Below are positions 35,494 through 44,475 of a stretch of DNA of 64,000 bases, piece after piece. Below the pieces are notes generated by a model, which saw only the letters and a list, made by a program, of their open reading frames with translations, ran no database searches and was not told the origin of the DNA. The DNA is from Caldichromatium japonicum. GTDB taxonomy: Bacteria; Pseudomonadota; Gammaproteobacteria; Chromatiales; Chromatiaceae. The DNA is taken from contig NZ_CP048029.1 in NCBI RefSeq assembly GCF_011290485.1, positions 496,001-560,000 of the forward strand, given 5' to 3'. Made by a program: the position numbers and the translations under genes. The first letter of the stretch is position 1. Each line of letters begins with the position of its first letter.

Positions 35494-36107
35494 GGGGCGA
35501 TCGGGACCTGGCGGGCCTCGGATGCGGTCTTAACGATCGCCTGCATGTTCTCGTTGAGGTTCGCCAGCTTCTCGCTGACCTGTTTGAGTCCTTCAATCGC
35601 CTTGTCTGCCTGACCGAGCTCATAGTAGGCGAGCACGATCTCGCGATCGGCCTCGATCGTGCGCAAGAGTGCCAGCGAGTTGGCGCGCTGGGTGCTGATC
35701 TGGCTGCGCAGCTTGCGCCCGGTCTCGAGCCGAGTCTGCCAGGCCTGGGCGATCGGGACAAAGGCGGGGTTGGATTCGGATTTCTTCAGGCTCTCCTGAC
35801 GCCGCTGTTCCCAGAGCGCAAGCAAGGACTCCAGATCCTTCCAGATCTGGCTGTCTTCGGCGATGTTCTCGTGGACTTTCCTGACCGATTCGAGCATGCC
35901 GTCGAGGACCTCGGACCCCTTCTCGATCGAGTTGTGGCTCTCCTGGATGCTGGCCTCGAGCCCCTCAAGGCTTTGTTGCAGCTCTTGGGCGATGGCATTG
36001 ACGTTTTCAAATAACCTCGCCATATCGGATTGGGCGTCTTGGGCCTGGGTGGGCAGGCCGCTCAAGAGCAGTCCAAGGCTGAGGATCAGGGCAGACAGGG
36101 TCTTCAT
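35490..36107 (-). CDS. Exported coiled-coil protein 2 of the TerD-Exb operon
   Basis: 205 residues. A clear signal peptide (MKTLSALILSLGLLLSGLPTQA) precedes long helices with heptad spacing (LFENVNAIAQELQQSLEGLE). GGAGAT ahead of the ATG fixes the start. It has no Cys in the mature part and no recognised domain. About 130 bases without a gene separate it from coiled-coil protein 1 upstream. Confidence 0.75.
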   Translation of the reverse strand: MKTLSALILSLGLLLSGLPTQAQDAQSDMARLFENVNAIAQELQQSLEGLEASIQESHNSIEKGSEVLDGMLESVRKVHENIAEDSQIWKDLESLLALWEQRRQESLKKSESNPAFVPIAQAWQTRLETGRKLRSQISTQRANSLALLRTIEADREIVLAYYELGQADKAIEGLKQVSEKLANLNENMQAIVKTASEARQVPIAP

Positions 36108-36239
36108 GGTGATATCTCCAGACGGGTATGCAGTGTTTAAAGGGCAGTTTGCAGCTTAGGGCGCACTGCCGCGCCTTGTCCCTCTGGTCTTCGGACAGAG
36201 CGAGTCGGGCAGGACCGGGTATATGCATTGATCGAGCCG

Positions 36240-36935
36240 CTACTGGGCGATGGGGACTGCGGTCTTGAGTGTCTGCTGGGTCTTCTGCTCGACCACGGCC
36301 ATTGCTTGGGTGATGGCGTTGAGCCCCTCGACTACCGAGCGCGCCGCCGCCAGTGCATCGAGCACCTTGCCGATCTTCATCTCTTGCAAGATCACGCGGT
36401 GCTGGCGCATCAGGGCCGAGAGTTTTTCCTGGGCCAGGGCGCGGCTTTGGTTGAGCCGCTCTTCGATGAGCTCGTATTCCTGGATGGCGCGCTCGAGCTG
36501 GGCGATGCTCTGTTCGCGATTGGGATAATCGGGTGGCTGGCGCTCATACCAGCTCTTCAAGACGGTGGTACCCTCCTTGGCGCGGTTGAGGGCATCGGCA
36601 AAGTCGCTGTTGAGGTCGAGCTTGTTGAGCACGCTATAGACCTCGTCGCGCAGGGTAAAGAAGAGTTGATCGACCTGGGTCTGTTTATCCTGTTCCGAGG
36701 TCAGGCGGGCGACCTCCTCGAGCTGTTCCATCGCCGTCTGGATGCGCGCATTGAGCTGGGCGCTAGAGGCGCGGATGTTGGCCATCTCGCTTTCGAGGAT
36801 CTGGGTCGGAGTGGCCCGATTGGGGTTGCGCGCGCTGTATTGTGTCTCTTGGGTGTATGCAGGTCCGGCGCTGTGGAGTGCGCCCAACAGCCAGACACTC
36901 AGAAGCAGGGGCAAGGCGCGGTGATGACATGACAT
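36240..36935 (-). CDS. Exported coiled-coil protein 1 of the TerD-Exb operon
   Basis: About 231 residues. The signal peptide is ALPLLLSVWLLGALHSAG, and the rest is helical and coiled-coil (ESEMANIRASSAQLNARIQT). I place the start at ATG 36935 because AGGAGG stands exactly 9 bases before it; an ATG at 36959, touching the stop of the TerD gene, would contain that ribosome site within its own codons. No domain recognised. Confidence 0.75.
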   Translation of the reverse strand: MSCHHRALPLLLSVWLLGALHSAGPAYTQETQYSARNPNRATPTQILESEMANIRASSAQLNARIQTAMEQLEEVARLTSEQDKQTQVDQLFFTLRDEVYSVLNKLDLNSDFADALNRAKEGTTVLKSWYERQPPDYPNREQSIAQLERAIQEYELIEERLNQSRALAQEKLSALMRQHRVILQEMKIGKVLDALAAARSVVEGLNAITQAMAVVEQKTQQTLKTAVPIAQ

Positions 36936-36959
36936 GATGATCGTCCTCCTCATAAACAT

Positions 36960-38285
36960 TCAGCGCCCGCAGGCATCCAGGTTCTCTTGCAGACCACCGA
37001 TCAGACGCTCGGTCTTATTGCGCAGGTAGGCGAGGTCGCGGGCAATGTCGGTAAGGTCCGATTCAAGATTGCGCGCCCTATCCGCCTCGCGCACCAGCCG
37101 CTGGCTGATCAGGGGTCTGGTCTCTTGGTTGAGTTCCTTGTCGACGCGCTTGATCATCAGACCGGCGCAGACATTGAGCTTGAGCGATTCGTCCAGCCAT
37201 TCGCTGACCGGCAGTTGCTTGAGCTGCTCGAGCTCTTGACGGTTGCCTTCAATGAAGGACGCAGGACATGGGGCATCGCTCAGCTGACGCAGCTCCTTGC
37301 GCCATTTCAAGAGCTGTTTATTGCTGCTCTCGACCCGTTGCAGGATGCGGACATAGTTCTCGCCCAGGGCGTGATAGCGTTTAAACATCTCCTCATCGGT
37401 CCAGGTGCAGGCCGCCGTTTGCATCGAGAAGGTGCCCGAGCGCATGCCCGCAGGCTCAGGACGGGCCGGGAGGCCGGTATCGCTGGCCGCCGGCGGATAG
37501 GCGGGTGCGATGAGCAGCTGGGGATGCAGGCGCGCGCTCAGCTCATCGACGAATCTGCCAAGCCCCGTAAACCACTGGGGCGCCCAGAGACCTGCGGCGC
37601 CGAGCGCACCGCCGATCAGGACGATGGAGACGAATGCCCAAACCATCCAGGTCCGACGGCGCCGACCCGCAGGCTGCCGATCGGGGATAGGCGGGGGCGG
37701 GGGTACAGGGCTAGGGGAGGGCTGTTCGGCCGGCGGCGGGGAGGGGGGGAGCGGGGCAGGGGCAGGGGCAGGGGTCTCATCGATCACCGCCACACCGAAA
37801 TGCTCGGCCAACGCCCGCAGCCCCCCGCGATAGCCCTGACCGACGGCGCGCAGCTTCCAGCCTGGCCCGTGGCGATAACATTCGGCGAGGATGAGCGCCT
37901 GTTCGTCCTCGGCCTCGGTGAGCTCAAAGACCAGGGGCTCGCCGAAGGTAGGGGTCGCGATCAGGCGCAGGCCTACAAGATCACGGAATCGCCCCTGTTC
38001 CAAGGCCGCGGCACAGACGCAGCGGTGGATACTCGTGGGGAGGACGTCGAGTTGCAGGCGAAACTCGACCCGTCCGGGGTCATTGAACTGCAACCGGATC
38101 AAACCCTCAGGCGACTGTGGCTGGTTATAGAAGATGAACCAGTCATCGCTTGGGACGCGGCCCCGCTCATCCACCGCCAGACAGAGGACCTCGGCTGAGC
38201 CCTTGGTCTGGTCCCAATAGACCTCAAGGCGCGTGCTGCCCGAGCTGGTCAGCGGGGCGTTTGCACCTTTGGGCAGCTTAGGCAT
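36960..38285 (-). CDS. Membrane-anchored TerD-domain protein, first gene of the TerD-Exb operon
   Basis: 441 residues in four parts. Residues 1 to about 165 form a TerD (tellurium/stress, SCP2-type, usually calcium-binding) domain: LEVYWDQTKGSAEVLCLAVD, SDDWFIFYNQPQSPEGLI, GWKLRAVGQGYRGGL. A proline-rich linker spans about 172-205. One membrane helix follows (WMVWAFVSIVLIGGALGAAG). The C-terminal 170 residues should be periplasmic, helical, with four Cys. TerD proteins are normally soluble and cytoplasmic, so this tethering is unusual. GGAGGAG lies ahead of the ATG. Confidence 0.85.
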   Translation of the reverse strand: MPKLPKGANAPLTSSGSTRLEVYWDQTKGSAEVLCLAVDERGRVPSDDWFIFYNQPQSPEGLIRLQFNDPGRVEFRLQLDVLPTSIHRCVCAAALEQGRFRDLVGLRLIATPTFGEPLVFELTEAEDEQALILAECYRHGPGWKLRAVGQGYRGGLRALAEHFGVAVIDETPAPAPAPLPPSPPPAEQPSPSPVPPPPPIPDRQPAGRRRRTWMVWAFVSIVLIGGALGAAGLWAPQWFTGLGRFVDELSARLHPQLLIAPAYPPAASDTGLPARPEPAGMRSGTFSMQTAACTWTDEEMFKRYHALGENYVRILQRVESSNKQLLKWRKELRQLSDAPCPASFIEGNRQELEQLKQLPVSEWLDESLKLNVCAGLMIKRVDKELNQETRPLISQRLVREADRARNLESDLTDIARDLAYLRNKTERLIGGLQENLDACGR

Positions 38286-38383
38286 GGCCTAGATCTCCTC
38301 CCTCGATACACGCACCCCCCGCTCCCCCCGGATGGGCCGATGCCTCAAGATGTTGGAGGCGGTCATCACCGGCGCGCGGATCC

Positions 38384-38698
38384 CTAGGCCTGTTCCCAGA
38401 TGACGTGTTTGCCGGCGCGGGCGGCGGCCTCGAGGAGCTCGATCAAGGGCAGTGCGCGGTGAGCGAGGCTCACTGACTCGCGCTCATCGGCCCGCTGCGA
38501 CCTGGGGGAGGGGTCCAGAGGGACATCGGGGTGTTCGGCCACCGCCGCCTTGAGCCTGGCGAGCGCCTCTGGGATGTCCTCGGCGAGCAAGGCCCCTGGT
38601 ACCGTGCCGCTATGACCCATACGCTTGAGCAAGGCCACGGCCACCTCGCCGAACATGACGATAGTAGCATAGGCGGGCGTCTCGAAGCGGACCAACAT
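38384..38698 (-). CDS. DUF1840 family protein
   Basis: 104 residues. The N-terminus MLVRFETPAYATIVMFGEVA and the LLKRMGHSGTVPGAL segment are hallmarks of DUF1840. A helical C-terminus with ALPLIELLEAAARAGKHVIW follows. It is small and cytoplasmic, of unknown function. It lies about 100 bases upstream of the TerD operon on the same strand and opposite to glnS. Confidence 0.85.
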   Translation of the reverse strand: MLVRFETPAYATIVMFGEVAVALLKRMGHSGTVPGALLAEDIPEALARLKAAVAEHPDVPLDPSPRSQRADERESVSLAHRALPLIELLEAAARAGKHVIWEQA

Positions 38699-38793
38699 CT
38701 TCGGGTCCTCCTGTCTCGGGCGGGGCGCTCCAGATGGGCTGATAGGTTAAGATAGATCCTTGATCGCAATCCAGCCTGCGTTGTTCACCCTTA

Positions 38794-40467
38794 ATGATGA
38801 TGACCGAAGCCTCTGAGACCCCGCGCACCCATTTCATCCATCAGATCATCGAGACTGATCTGGCCTCGGGCAGGTGTCAGCGCATCGTGACCCGCTTTCC
38901 CCCCGAACCCAACGGCTATCTCCATATCGGTCACGCCAAATCGATCGTGCTCAACTTTGGGCTCGCCGAAACCTTCGGCGGCGTATGCAACCTGAGGTTC
39001 GACGACACCAACCCGCACAAGGAAAACATCGAATATGTCGAGGCGATCAAACGCGATGTGCGCTGGTTGGGCTATGACTGGGGCGAGCGGCTGTATTTTG
39101 CCTCGGATTATTTCGAACAGCTCTATCAGTTCGCCATTGAGCTGATCCACAAGGGGCTGGCTTATGTCTGCGACCTCTCGGTCGAGGAGGTCCGTGCCTA
39201 TCGCGGGACCCTGACCGAACCCGGGCGCAACAGCCCCTGGCGCGACCGCTCGGTCGAGGAGAATCTGGATCTCTTTCAGCGCATGCGCGCCGGCGAGTTC
39301 CCTGACGGCAGTCGCACTCTGCGCGCCAAGATCGACATGGCCTCGCCCAATATCAATCTGCGCGACCCGGTGCTTTATCGCATCAAGCACGGGGTCATCC
39401 ATCATCAGACGGGCGATGCCTGGTGTTTATATCCCACCTATGACTATACGCACCCCATCTCGGATGCGCTCGAGGGGGTGACCCACTCGCTCTGCACCCT
39501 CGAGTTTGAGGACCATCGCCCGCTCTATGACTGGGTGATCGAGCACGTCTCCGTCCCCAGTCGCCCGCGTCAATACGAGTTCAGCCGACTGAATCTCGAA
39601 TATACAGTGATGAGCAAGCGCCGGCTCACCGAGCTGGTCGATGAGGGCCATGTCAAGGGGTGGGATGACCCGCGTCTGCCCACCCTAGCAGGACTGCGCC
39701 GACGCGGCTATACCCCCTGCGCCATCCGCACCTTCTGCGAGCGGATCGGGATCACCAAGTCTGAAGGTCGGGTCGAGATGGCGATGCTCGAGAATGCCAT
39801 CCGCGAGGACCTGGATGCCACCGCCCCGCGCCGCCTGGCGGTCTTTTATCCGCTCAAGGTGGTCCTGGTGAACTATCCGGAAGAGCGCCTCGAGTGGCTT
39901 GAGCTTTCCAATCACCCCAAGGACCCGGCGCAGGGGACCCGCCGCCTGTCCTTTGGCCGAGTGCTTTATATCGACCGGCGTGACTTCGAGGAGCACCCGC
40001 CCAAGGGCTTCAAGCGCCTGACCCCAGGCGGCGAGGTGCGTCTGCGTGGTGCCTATGTGATCCGCGCCGATGAGCTCATCAAGGATGATTCGGGGGAGAT
40101 CAGCGAGCTGCGCTGCTCGGTGGATCTAGACACCCTCGGCAAGGACCCTCAAGGGCGCAAGGTCAAGGGGGTCATCCAATGGGTCTCGGCCGCGCATACC
40201 ATCCCTGCCGAGATCAGGCTCTATGACCGGCTGTTTAGGGTCCCGGTCCCCGGCGCCGACGGCGATTGGCGCGCCGACCTCAATCCGCATGCGCTCAAGG
40301 TCATCCATAATGCCCTCGTCGAGCCGAGCCTCGCCCAGGTCGAGGTGGGCGAGCGCTTCCAATTCGAGCGCGAGGGCTATTTCACCGTCGATCCCGACTC
40401 GACCCCGACGCGACCAGTGTTCAATCTCACCGTCGGGCTGCGCGATACCTGGGGACGAGGGGCGTGA
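38794..40467 (+). CDS. glnS: Glutaminyl-tRNA synthetase
   Basis: 557 residues, matching E. coli GlnRS in size. The HIGH signature is in [18 protein letters not shown] and the KMSKS equivalent in [12 protein letters not shown]. The C-terminal two-barrel anticodon domain is complete, ending in [11 protein letters not shown]. Three successive Met codons blur the exact start. Its stop overlaps the GTG of the next gene. Confidence 0.97.
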   Translation: MMMTEASETPRTHFIHQIIETDLASGRCQRIVTRFPPEPNGYLHIGHAKSIVLNFGLAETFGGVCNLRFDDTNPHKENIEYVEAIKRDVRWLGYDWGERLYFASDYFEQLYQFAIELIHKGLAYVCDLSVEEVRAYRGTLTEPGRNSPWRDRSVEENLDLFQRMRAGEFPDGSRTLRAKIDMASPNINLRDPVLYRIKHGVIHHQTGDAWCLYPTYDYTHPISDALEGVTHSLCTLEFEDHRPLYDWVIEHVSVPSRPRQYEFSRLNLEYTVMSKRRLTELVDEGHVKGWDDPRLPTLAGLRRRGYTPCAIRTFCERIGITKSEGRVEMAMLENAIREDLDATAPRRLAVFYPLKVVLVNYPEERLEWLELSNHPKDPAQGTRRLSFGRVLYIDRRDFEEHPPKGFKRLTPGGEVRLRGAYVIRADELIKDDSGEISELRCSVDLDTLGKDPQGRKVKGVIQWVSAAHTIPAEIRLYDRLFRVPVPGADGDWRADLNPHALKVIHNALVEPSLAQVEVGERFQFEREGYFTVDPDSTPTRPVFNLTVGLRDTWGRGA

Positions 40468-41165
40468 ACACCACCCAGGATACGGCGGCGCGTAGCCAAG
40501 CGCTCAAGGCCTTGCATGCGCGCCTCGAGTCCTGCTGCCTGTGTCCGCGCATGCAGGGTCCAGCGGTGCACGGCGAGTCGGTGTTCTCGCCGGTGATGCT
40601 GATCGGCCAGGCCCCGGGGGCGCGCGAGATCAGCGAGCGGCGCCCCTTCTGCTGGACCGCGGGCAAGACGTTGTTCAAGTGGTTCGCCCCCTTGGGCCTG
40701 GATGAACGCGCTTTTCGCGCGCGCGTCCTGATGAGCGCGGTCTGCCGCTGTTTTCCGGGCAAAAACCCCAGGGGCGGGGACCGGCTGCCGGACGACGAGG
40801 AGGTTGCGCACTGTCAGAGGTGGTGGCTTAGTGAACTTGAGCTCCTGCGCCCCCGGCTCATCCTGCCGGTGGGTCGGCTGGCCATCGCCCAGCTCTTGCC
40901 TGCCGCGCGTTTAAGCGAGCGCATCGGTCGGCAGTGGGTCTATCGTGCCCCCCAAGGCTGGAACGCCGATGTCATCCCTCTGCCACACCCCTCTGGTGCC
41001 TCGACCTGGTTCAAGATGGAGCCCGGGCAGACCCTGTTGCAGCAGGCCCTGGCACTCATCGCCGCCCATCCCGCCTGGCAAGCGCTGGTGGCCGAGGCGG
41101 CGCAGGACGCCCAAGGAGACTTGGCTCAGCCCCATGCCGCGGCATCGGCCAGGATCAGCAACTGA
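40464..41165 (+). CDS. Uracil-DNA glycosylase family protein with Fe-S-type cysteines
   Basis: 233 residues from a GTG that overlaps the glnS stop (GTGA). Motif 1 is [15 protein letters not shown], motif 2 LPHPSG. Cysteines in [10 protein letters not shown] and VCRCFPGKN fit the [4Fe-4S] cluster of family 4/5-type enzymes. It would remove uracil or deaminated bases. It is expected to be thermostable-class rather than Ung-class. Its 3' end overlaps the convergent pgl gene by 40 bases. Confidence 0.85.
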   Translation: MNTTQDTAARSQALKALHARLESCCLCPRMQGPAVHGESVFSPVMLIGQAPGAREISERRPFCWTAGKTLFKWFAPLGLDERAFRARVLMSAVCRCFPGKNPRGGDRLPDDEEVAHCQRWWLSELELLRPRLILPVGRLAIAQLLPAARLSERIGRQWVYRAPQGWNADVIPLPHPSGASTWFKMEPGQTLLQQALALIAAHPAWQALVAEAAQDAQGDLAQPHAAASARISN

Positions 41166-41797
41166 CCGCGCGGTCTGATGCGGGCGATGGGCAGGTCTTC
41201 ACCCGCGCGAAGGCGCGCCAGGGCCTGGCGTTTGCCCTGACCTGAGACCAACATCAGCACGGATTGGCAGTTGCTCAGCGCCCGCGGGCCCAAGGAGACC
41301 CGCTCGGGCGGGGGCTTGGGGGCATCATAGACGGGGATGACTAGGGCATCCGCATCGCTGGGATGACCGGGAAAGAGGCTTGCGGTATGCCCGTCCTCAC
41401 CGAGCCCAAGCAGCACCAGGTCGAAGGGCAGGTGCCCTTGGATCAGGTCAGTATAGCGAGCTGCGGCAGTCTTGGCCCCGAGTTCTGCGGGGATGGGGTG
41501 GATCTTCTGGGGGGGGATCGGTACGCGATCGAGCCAGTTCAGACGCGCCGCCTGGTCGTTGCGCTCCGGGTGCGTTTGTGGCAGACAGCGCTCATCGCCA
41601 AAAAAGACCTCCCAGTGCCCCCACTCCGCCGACATCTCGGCAAGACGGCGATAGGTCGCAAGGGGGGTCTGACCGCCGGCGAGCACCAGACGAAAGCGCC
41701 TGCGGGCGGTGATGGCGGCCTCGGCGGCGACGAGCACCTGGCGCGCCGCAGCCTCGGCGAGCTGCTCTGAGTCGGAAAGGCAGTGGAACTCGATCAT
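41126..41797 (-). CDS. pgl: 6-phosphogluconolactonase
   Basis: It hydrolyses 6-phosphogluconolactone in the oxidative pentose phosphate path. 223 residues of the DevB/SOL type: LVLAGGQTPLATYRRLAEMS, HWEVFFGDERCLP, ERNDQAARLNWLDR, and LLGLGEDGHTASLFPGH. Full length. It stands alone on the minus strand, with its tail overlapping the uracil-glycosylase gene. Confidence 0.93.
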   Translation of the reverse strand: MIEFHCLSDSEQLAEAAARQVLVAAEAAITARRRFRLVLAGGQTPLATYRRLAEMSAEWGHWEVFFGDERCLPQTHPERNDQAARLNWLDRVPIPPQKIHPIPAELGAKTAAARYTDLIQGHLPFDLVLLGLGEDGHTASLFPGHPSDADALVIPVYDAPKPPPERVSLGPRALSNCQSVLMLVSGQGKRQALARLRAGEDLPIARIRPRGQLLILADAAAWG

Positions 41798-41916
41798 GGA
41801 TGGTCTAGAGGGGGATGCAGCGCACGCCTTAGGCTAACATAGAGCCCTAGGATCAGCTGTGCGATAGACCACCCGCTATCCCCAACCCCCTTGCAATCCA
41901 TCAGAGGGACCCCGCG

Positions 41917-42906
41917 ATGAAGATACTGCTGGTCGATGACTCCAAGTCGGCGCGCTATGCGCTGCGGTTGCAATTGCAAAAGCACGGAATCGAGGTCGAG
42001 ATAGCCGAATCGGCCGAGGATGCCTTCGCCAAGCTCAAATCGAGCCTGCCCGATGTGATCTTCATGGACCATCTGATGCCCGGGCTCAATGGTTTCGAGG
42101 CCTTGGACATCCTCCGCCAAGACCCGCACCTGGCGGCCATCCCGGTGGTTATGTGTACCTCGCAGGAAGAGGACGAGTTCGCCGAACAGGCGCGTGCCAA
42201 GGGGGCCTTCGCCATCCTGCCTAAGTCCTCGGCGCCCGAACGCCTGCCTGACCTACTGGATCGTCTGAAGGCAGCGCTTGCCGCTGCCTCTGTCGCTCCT
42301 GCCCCTGTTGTCAGCGTACCGCCCGAGATACCTGTCGCTGCACCCGCTGGTCTGTCGGAAGAGGCGGTCAGCCGGTTGATCGAGACCCAGCTTGCCGAAC
42401 GCTTGCCGCGATTGCTCACCCCCCTGCTCGAAGAGCTGCGGCGCGATCTCACCGAGGCCCTACGCAATGAGACCCGCCGCCTGATCGATGAGGCACGCGC
42501 TGCCGACCAGTCAGCCCCGCCCCGGCCGACCCTGGCAGATCTCCAGGCCATGGCGACCCATTTGACTACCGAGACCCTGCCTGATCTGATCCGCCGCACC
42601 CTCCAGACCGAGCGTGCTCAGATCCAGGATTGGGTCAACCAGAAGTTGAGCGAGATACTGGCGAGCCGTACCCAGGATTGGGTAAACGCCGAGGAGATCG
42701 CGCACCAGGTGGTCTCGGCTGCCCAGCGCGAGGTGCGGCAGGCAGAGGAGCGGGTCATCGCCCAGGCCCAACAGGTTGCCCAGACCCTGGAGCAGCGGCT
42801 GCGCAACTCCCTGGGCCTGATCTATGGCCTGCTCGGATTTGTCGCCCTGCTGGGATTGGGCGCGGCAGGGGCTGTGTATTATCTCTTGACCTCGCCTCTA
42901 GGCTGA
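41917..42906 (+). CDS. Response-regulator receiver protein with C-terminal membrane anchor
   Basis: 329 residues. Residues 1-120 form a REC domain (LLVDDSKSARYALRL, phospho-acceptor Asp in VIFMDHLMPGLNG, Lys in ILPKSSAPER). An Ala/Pro linker and a long amphipathic coiled coil of about 160 residues follow, then one strong helix at the very C-terminus (YGLLGFVALLGLGAAGAVYY). There is no DNA-binding or enzymatic output domain. A receiver tethered by its C-terminus is uncommon and suggests a positional or scaffold role. No histidine kinase is adjacent. Confidence 0.85.
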   Translation: MKILLVDDSKSARYALRLQLQKHGIEVEIAESAEDAFAKLKSSLPDVIFMDHLMPGLNGFEALDILRQDPHLAAIPVVMCTSQEEDEFAEQARAKGAFAILPKSSAPERLPDLLDRLKAALAAASVAPAPVVSVPPEIPVAAPAGLSEEAVSRLIETQLAERLPRLLTPLLEELRRDLTEALRNETRRLIDEARAADQSAPPRPTLADLQAMATHLTTETLPDLIRRTLQTERAQIQDWVNQKLSEILASRTQDWVNAEEIAHQVVSAAQREVRQAEERVIAQAQQVAQTLEQRLRNSLGLIYGLLGFVALLGLGAAGAVYYLLTSPLG

Positions 42907-42951
42907 GGTCGGTCGGTGTGGTTGCAGGGGTCTGGTGGATGCGGCGAATCA

Positions 42952-43581
42952 TTATTGGGCGCCGTCGCCGCCCGGTGCCGCTCCCTCACCGGCAGGTGCG
43001 CCGCTGCCGTCGGTAGATGCGGCCGGCGCTGCGCCGAAGAGCCCAGCGCGGGCGCTTAAGCCGGGGACCTCGAAACGCATCTCCGGCCAGACCGCCAGCC
43101 CTTTGGCCGCCGAGACCGTTCCGCCCGTGACCTCATCCTTGCTGGTGCCGCTCAAGGCCGTGCGCACCACCATCTGGCTTTGGCCGGTGATACCGGTGAG
43201 CTTACCGGTACCACCGGTGAGGGTGAAGGTCCCCTTGCACACCCCGGGTTGCCCTTCGCAGGCGTATTCGGCAAAGACATAGTCTCCGCTGGGGCTTTCG
43301 ATCGCGCAATACCCCTGGGCCGAGATGGTATTGTTGAGCACATAGATGATCTGGGTGGAGGGGCAGGTAAAGATCGCGGTATCCAAGAGCCCATCGCCAT
43401 GTTCGATATACATGATCCCCTCGAAGGTCCCGATGAATTGGAGCTTATCCACCGCGACTTGAAAGATCTGACCATTGGCCTCCCAGGGGGCCATAATCTT
43501 GGCGGTGCCGACCTCAGCGGCGGCGGGCAGGGCAAGTGAGCACAGGATCATCAATGAACGGCTGAATGAGAGACGGCGCAT
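42952..43581 (-). CDS. Exported hypothetical protein
   Basis: 209 residues. A signal peptide (SLMILCSLALPAAAE) precedes a beta-rich domain with four Cys (FTCPSTQIIYVL, AQGYCAIESPSGDY, YACEGQPGVCKGTF), likely paired in disulfides, and a GTFTLTGGTGKLTGITG segment resembling allene-oxide-cyclase-like or dirigent-like barrels. The tail is Ala/Gly/Pro-rich. Function unknown. Confidence 0.7.
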   Translation of the reverse strand: MRRLSFSRSLMILCSLALPAAAEVGTAKIMAPWEANGQIFQVAVDKLQFIGTFEGIMYIEHGDGLLDTAIFTCPSTQIIYVLNNTISAQGYCAIESPSGDYVFAEYACEGQPGVCKGTFTLTGGTGKLTGITGQSQMVVRTALSGTSKDEVTGGTVSAAKGLAVWPEMRFEVPGLSARAGLFGAAPAASTDGSGAPAGEGAAPGGDGAQ

Positions 43582-43665
43582 GGGCGTTGACGGAGGACAG
43601 TGAAGGAATGCTGTTTATTGTAAGTTCGATCGATTGCGCGATGATATAGTCGAGAGAGGCAGAGG

Positions 43666-44190
43666 ATGGTGGCTGAGGCACTACATAGCCCGACTGAGGA
43701 CAAGGACAGCGAGCGCCCCCCAGGCGCACGTCCATTGTTGCTGGGCTGGCGCGAATGGCTGGCTCTGCCCGATCTGGCTCTGCCAGCGATCAAGGCCAAG
43801 GTCGATACGGGGGCGCGGACCTCGACCCTGCATGCCTTCTATGTCGATCCGTTCAGGCGCGCCGGCCAGCGATATATCCGGTTTGGCGTCCATCCACTTC
43901 AGGGCCGGACCGATCTCGTGGTTCACTGCGAGGCATCTGTGCTTGATCGGCGTTTGGTGAGCGATTCGGGCGGCCATCGTGAGGAGCGCTATGTGATCGC
44001 GACCCTCTTGGTACTGGCCGATCAACGCTGGACGATCGAGCTCACCCTGACCAATCGCGAAACCATGCGCTTTCGCATGCTGCTGGGACGCTGTGCCATC
44101 CGCGGCCGGGCCTGGGTTGATCCAGGGAGCTCGTTCCTGACGGCTCGGATCGAGCATCCGTGGGAGGTCTATGCCCAGGCTATCCGCTAG
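43666..44190 (+). CDS. RimK-associated ATP-dependent zinc protease-type (retropepsin-like) protein
   Basis: 174 residues. GWREWLALPDLALPAIKAKV is followed by DTGARTSTLHAF, the Asp-Thr-Gly active-site type seen in the Zn_protease (PF05618) family. GAGAGG ahead of the ATG fixes the start. Members often lie near rimK or glutamate-cysteine ligase-like genes, but none is present here. The catalytic mechanism in the family is disputed. Confidence 0.85.
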   Translation: MVAEALHSPTEDKDSERPPGARPLLLGWREWLALPDLALPAIKAKVDTGARTSTLHAFYVDPFRRAGQRYIRFGVHPLQGRTDLVVHCEASVLDRRLVSDSGGHREERYVIATLLVLADQRWTIELTLTNRETMRFRMLLGRCAIRGRAWVDPGSSFLTARIEHPWEVYAQAIR

Positions 44191-44475
44191 CCCACCCCTG
44201 CGCGCACAATTCGATGTGCACAAAGACGGTCGTGATGCATATCCCCCGGACCTTTCGCCCCAGCGATCGCCTGTACATGGATGGACTCTCTCCGCGCACT
44301 GCGGTCAATCCGTCTTCGCGGGACGTCTTGCCACGCTTGTCCTGGATCTGCCGCACGCAGATTTGCTCGCGTTCCCTGCCGATCGCCAACACCCGACCGC
44401 AACCTCTGCGCGCGGATGGCGGTTCGCTTTGCCATCCTCGCCCTGAAGAACGAGTCCTGTCGCTCATTGGTCGAG
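44191..44475. other. Unassigned 285-base stretch
   Basis: Overlapping frames run on both strands without a ribosome site or a recognisable family. The composition looks coding-like, so it may be a decayed gene. No repeat or terminator was found. Confidence 0.4.

Noticed and set aside
36987-38198. A 403-codon plus-strand frame
   Set aside because: It lies wholly antisense to the TerD-domain gene, which has a clear domain, ribosome site and operon context. GC-rich codon use produces such mirror frames throughout the window.
44187-44435. A CsrA-like small gene on the minus strand
   Set aside because: A short IGRER-like start recalls CsrA, but the rest does not fit and there is no ribosome site.
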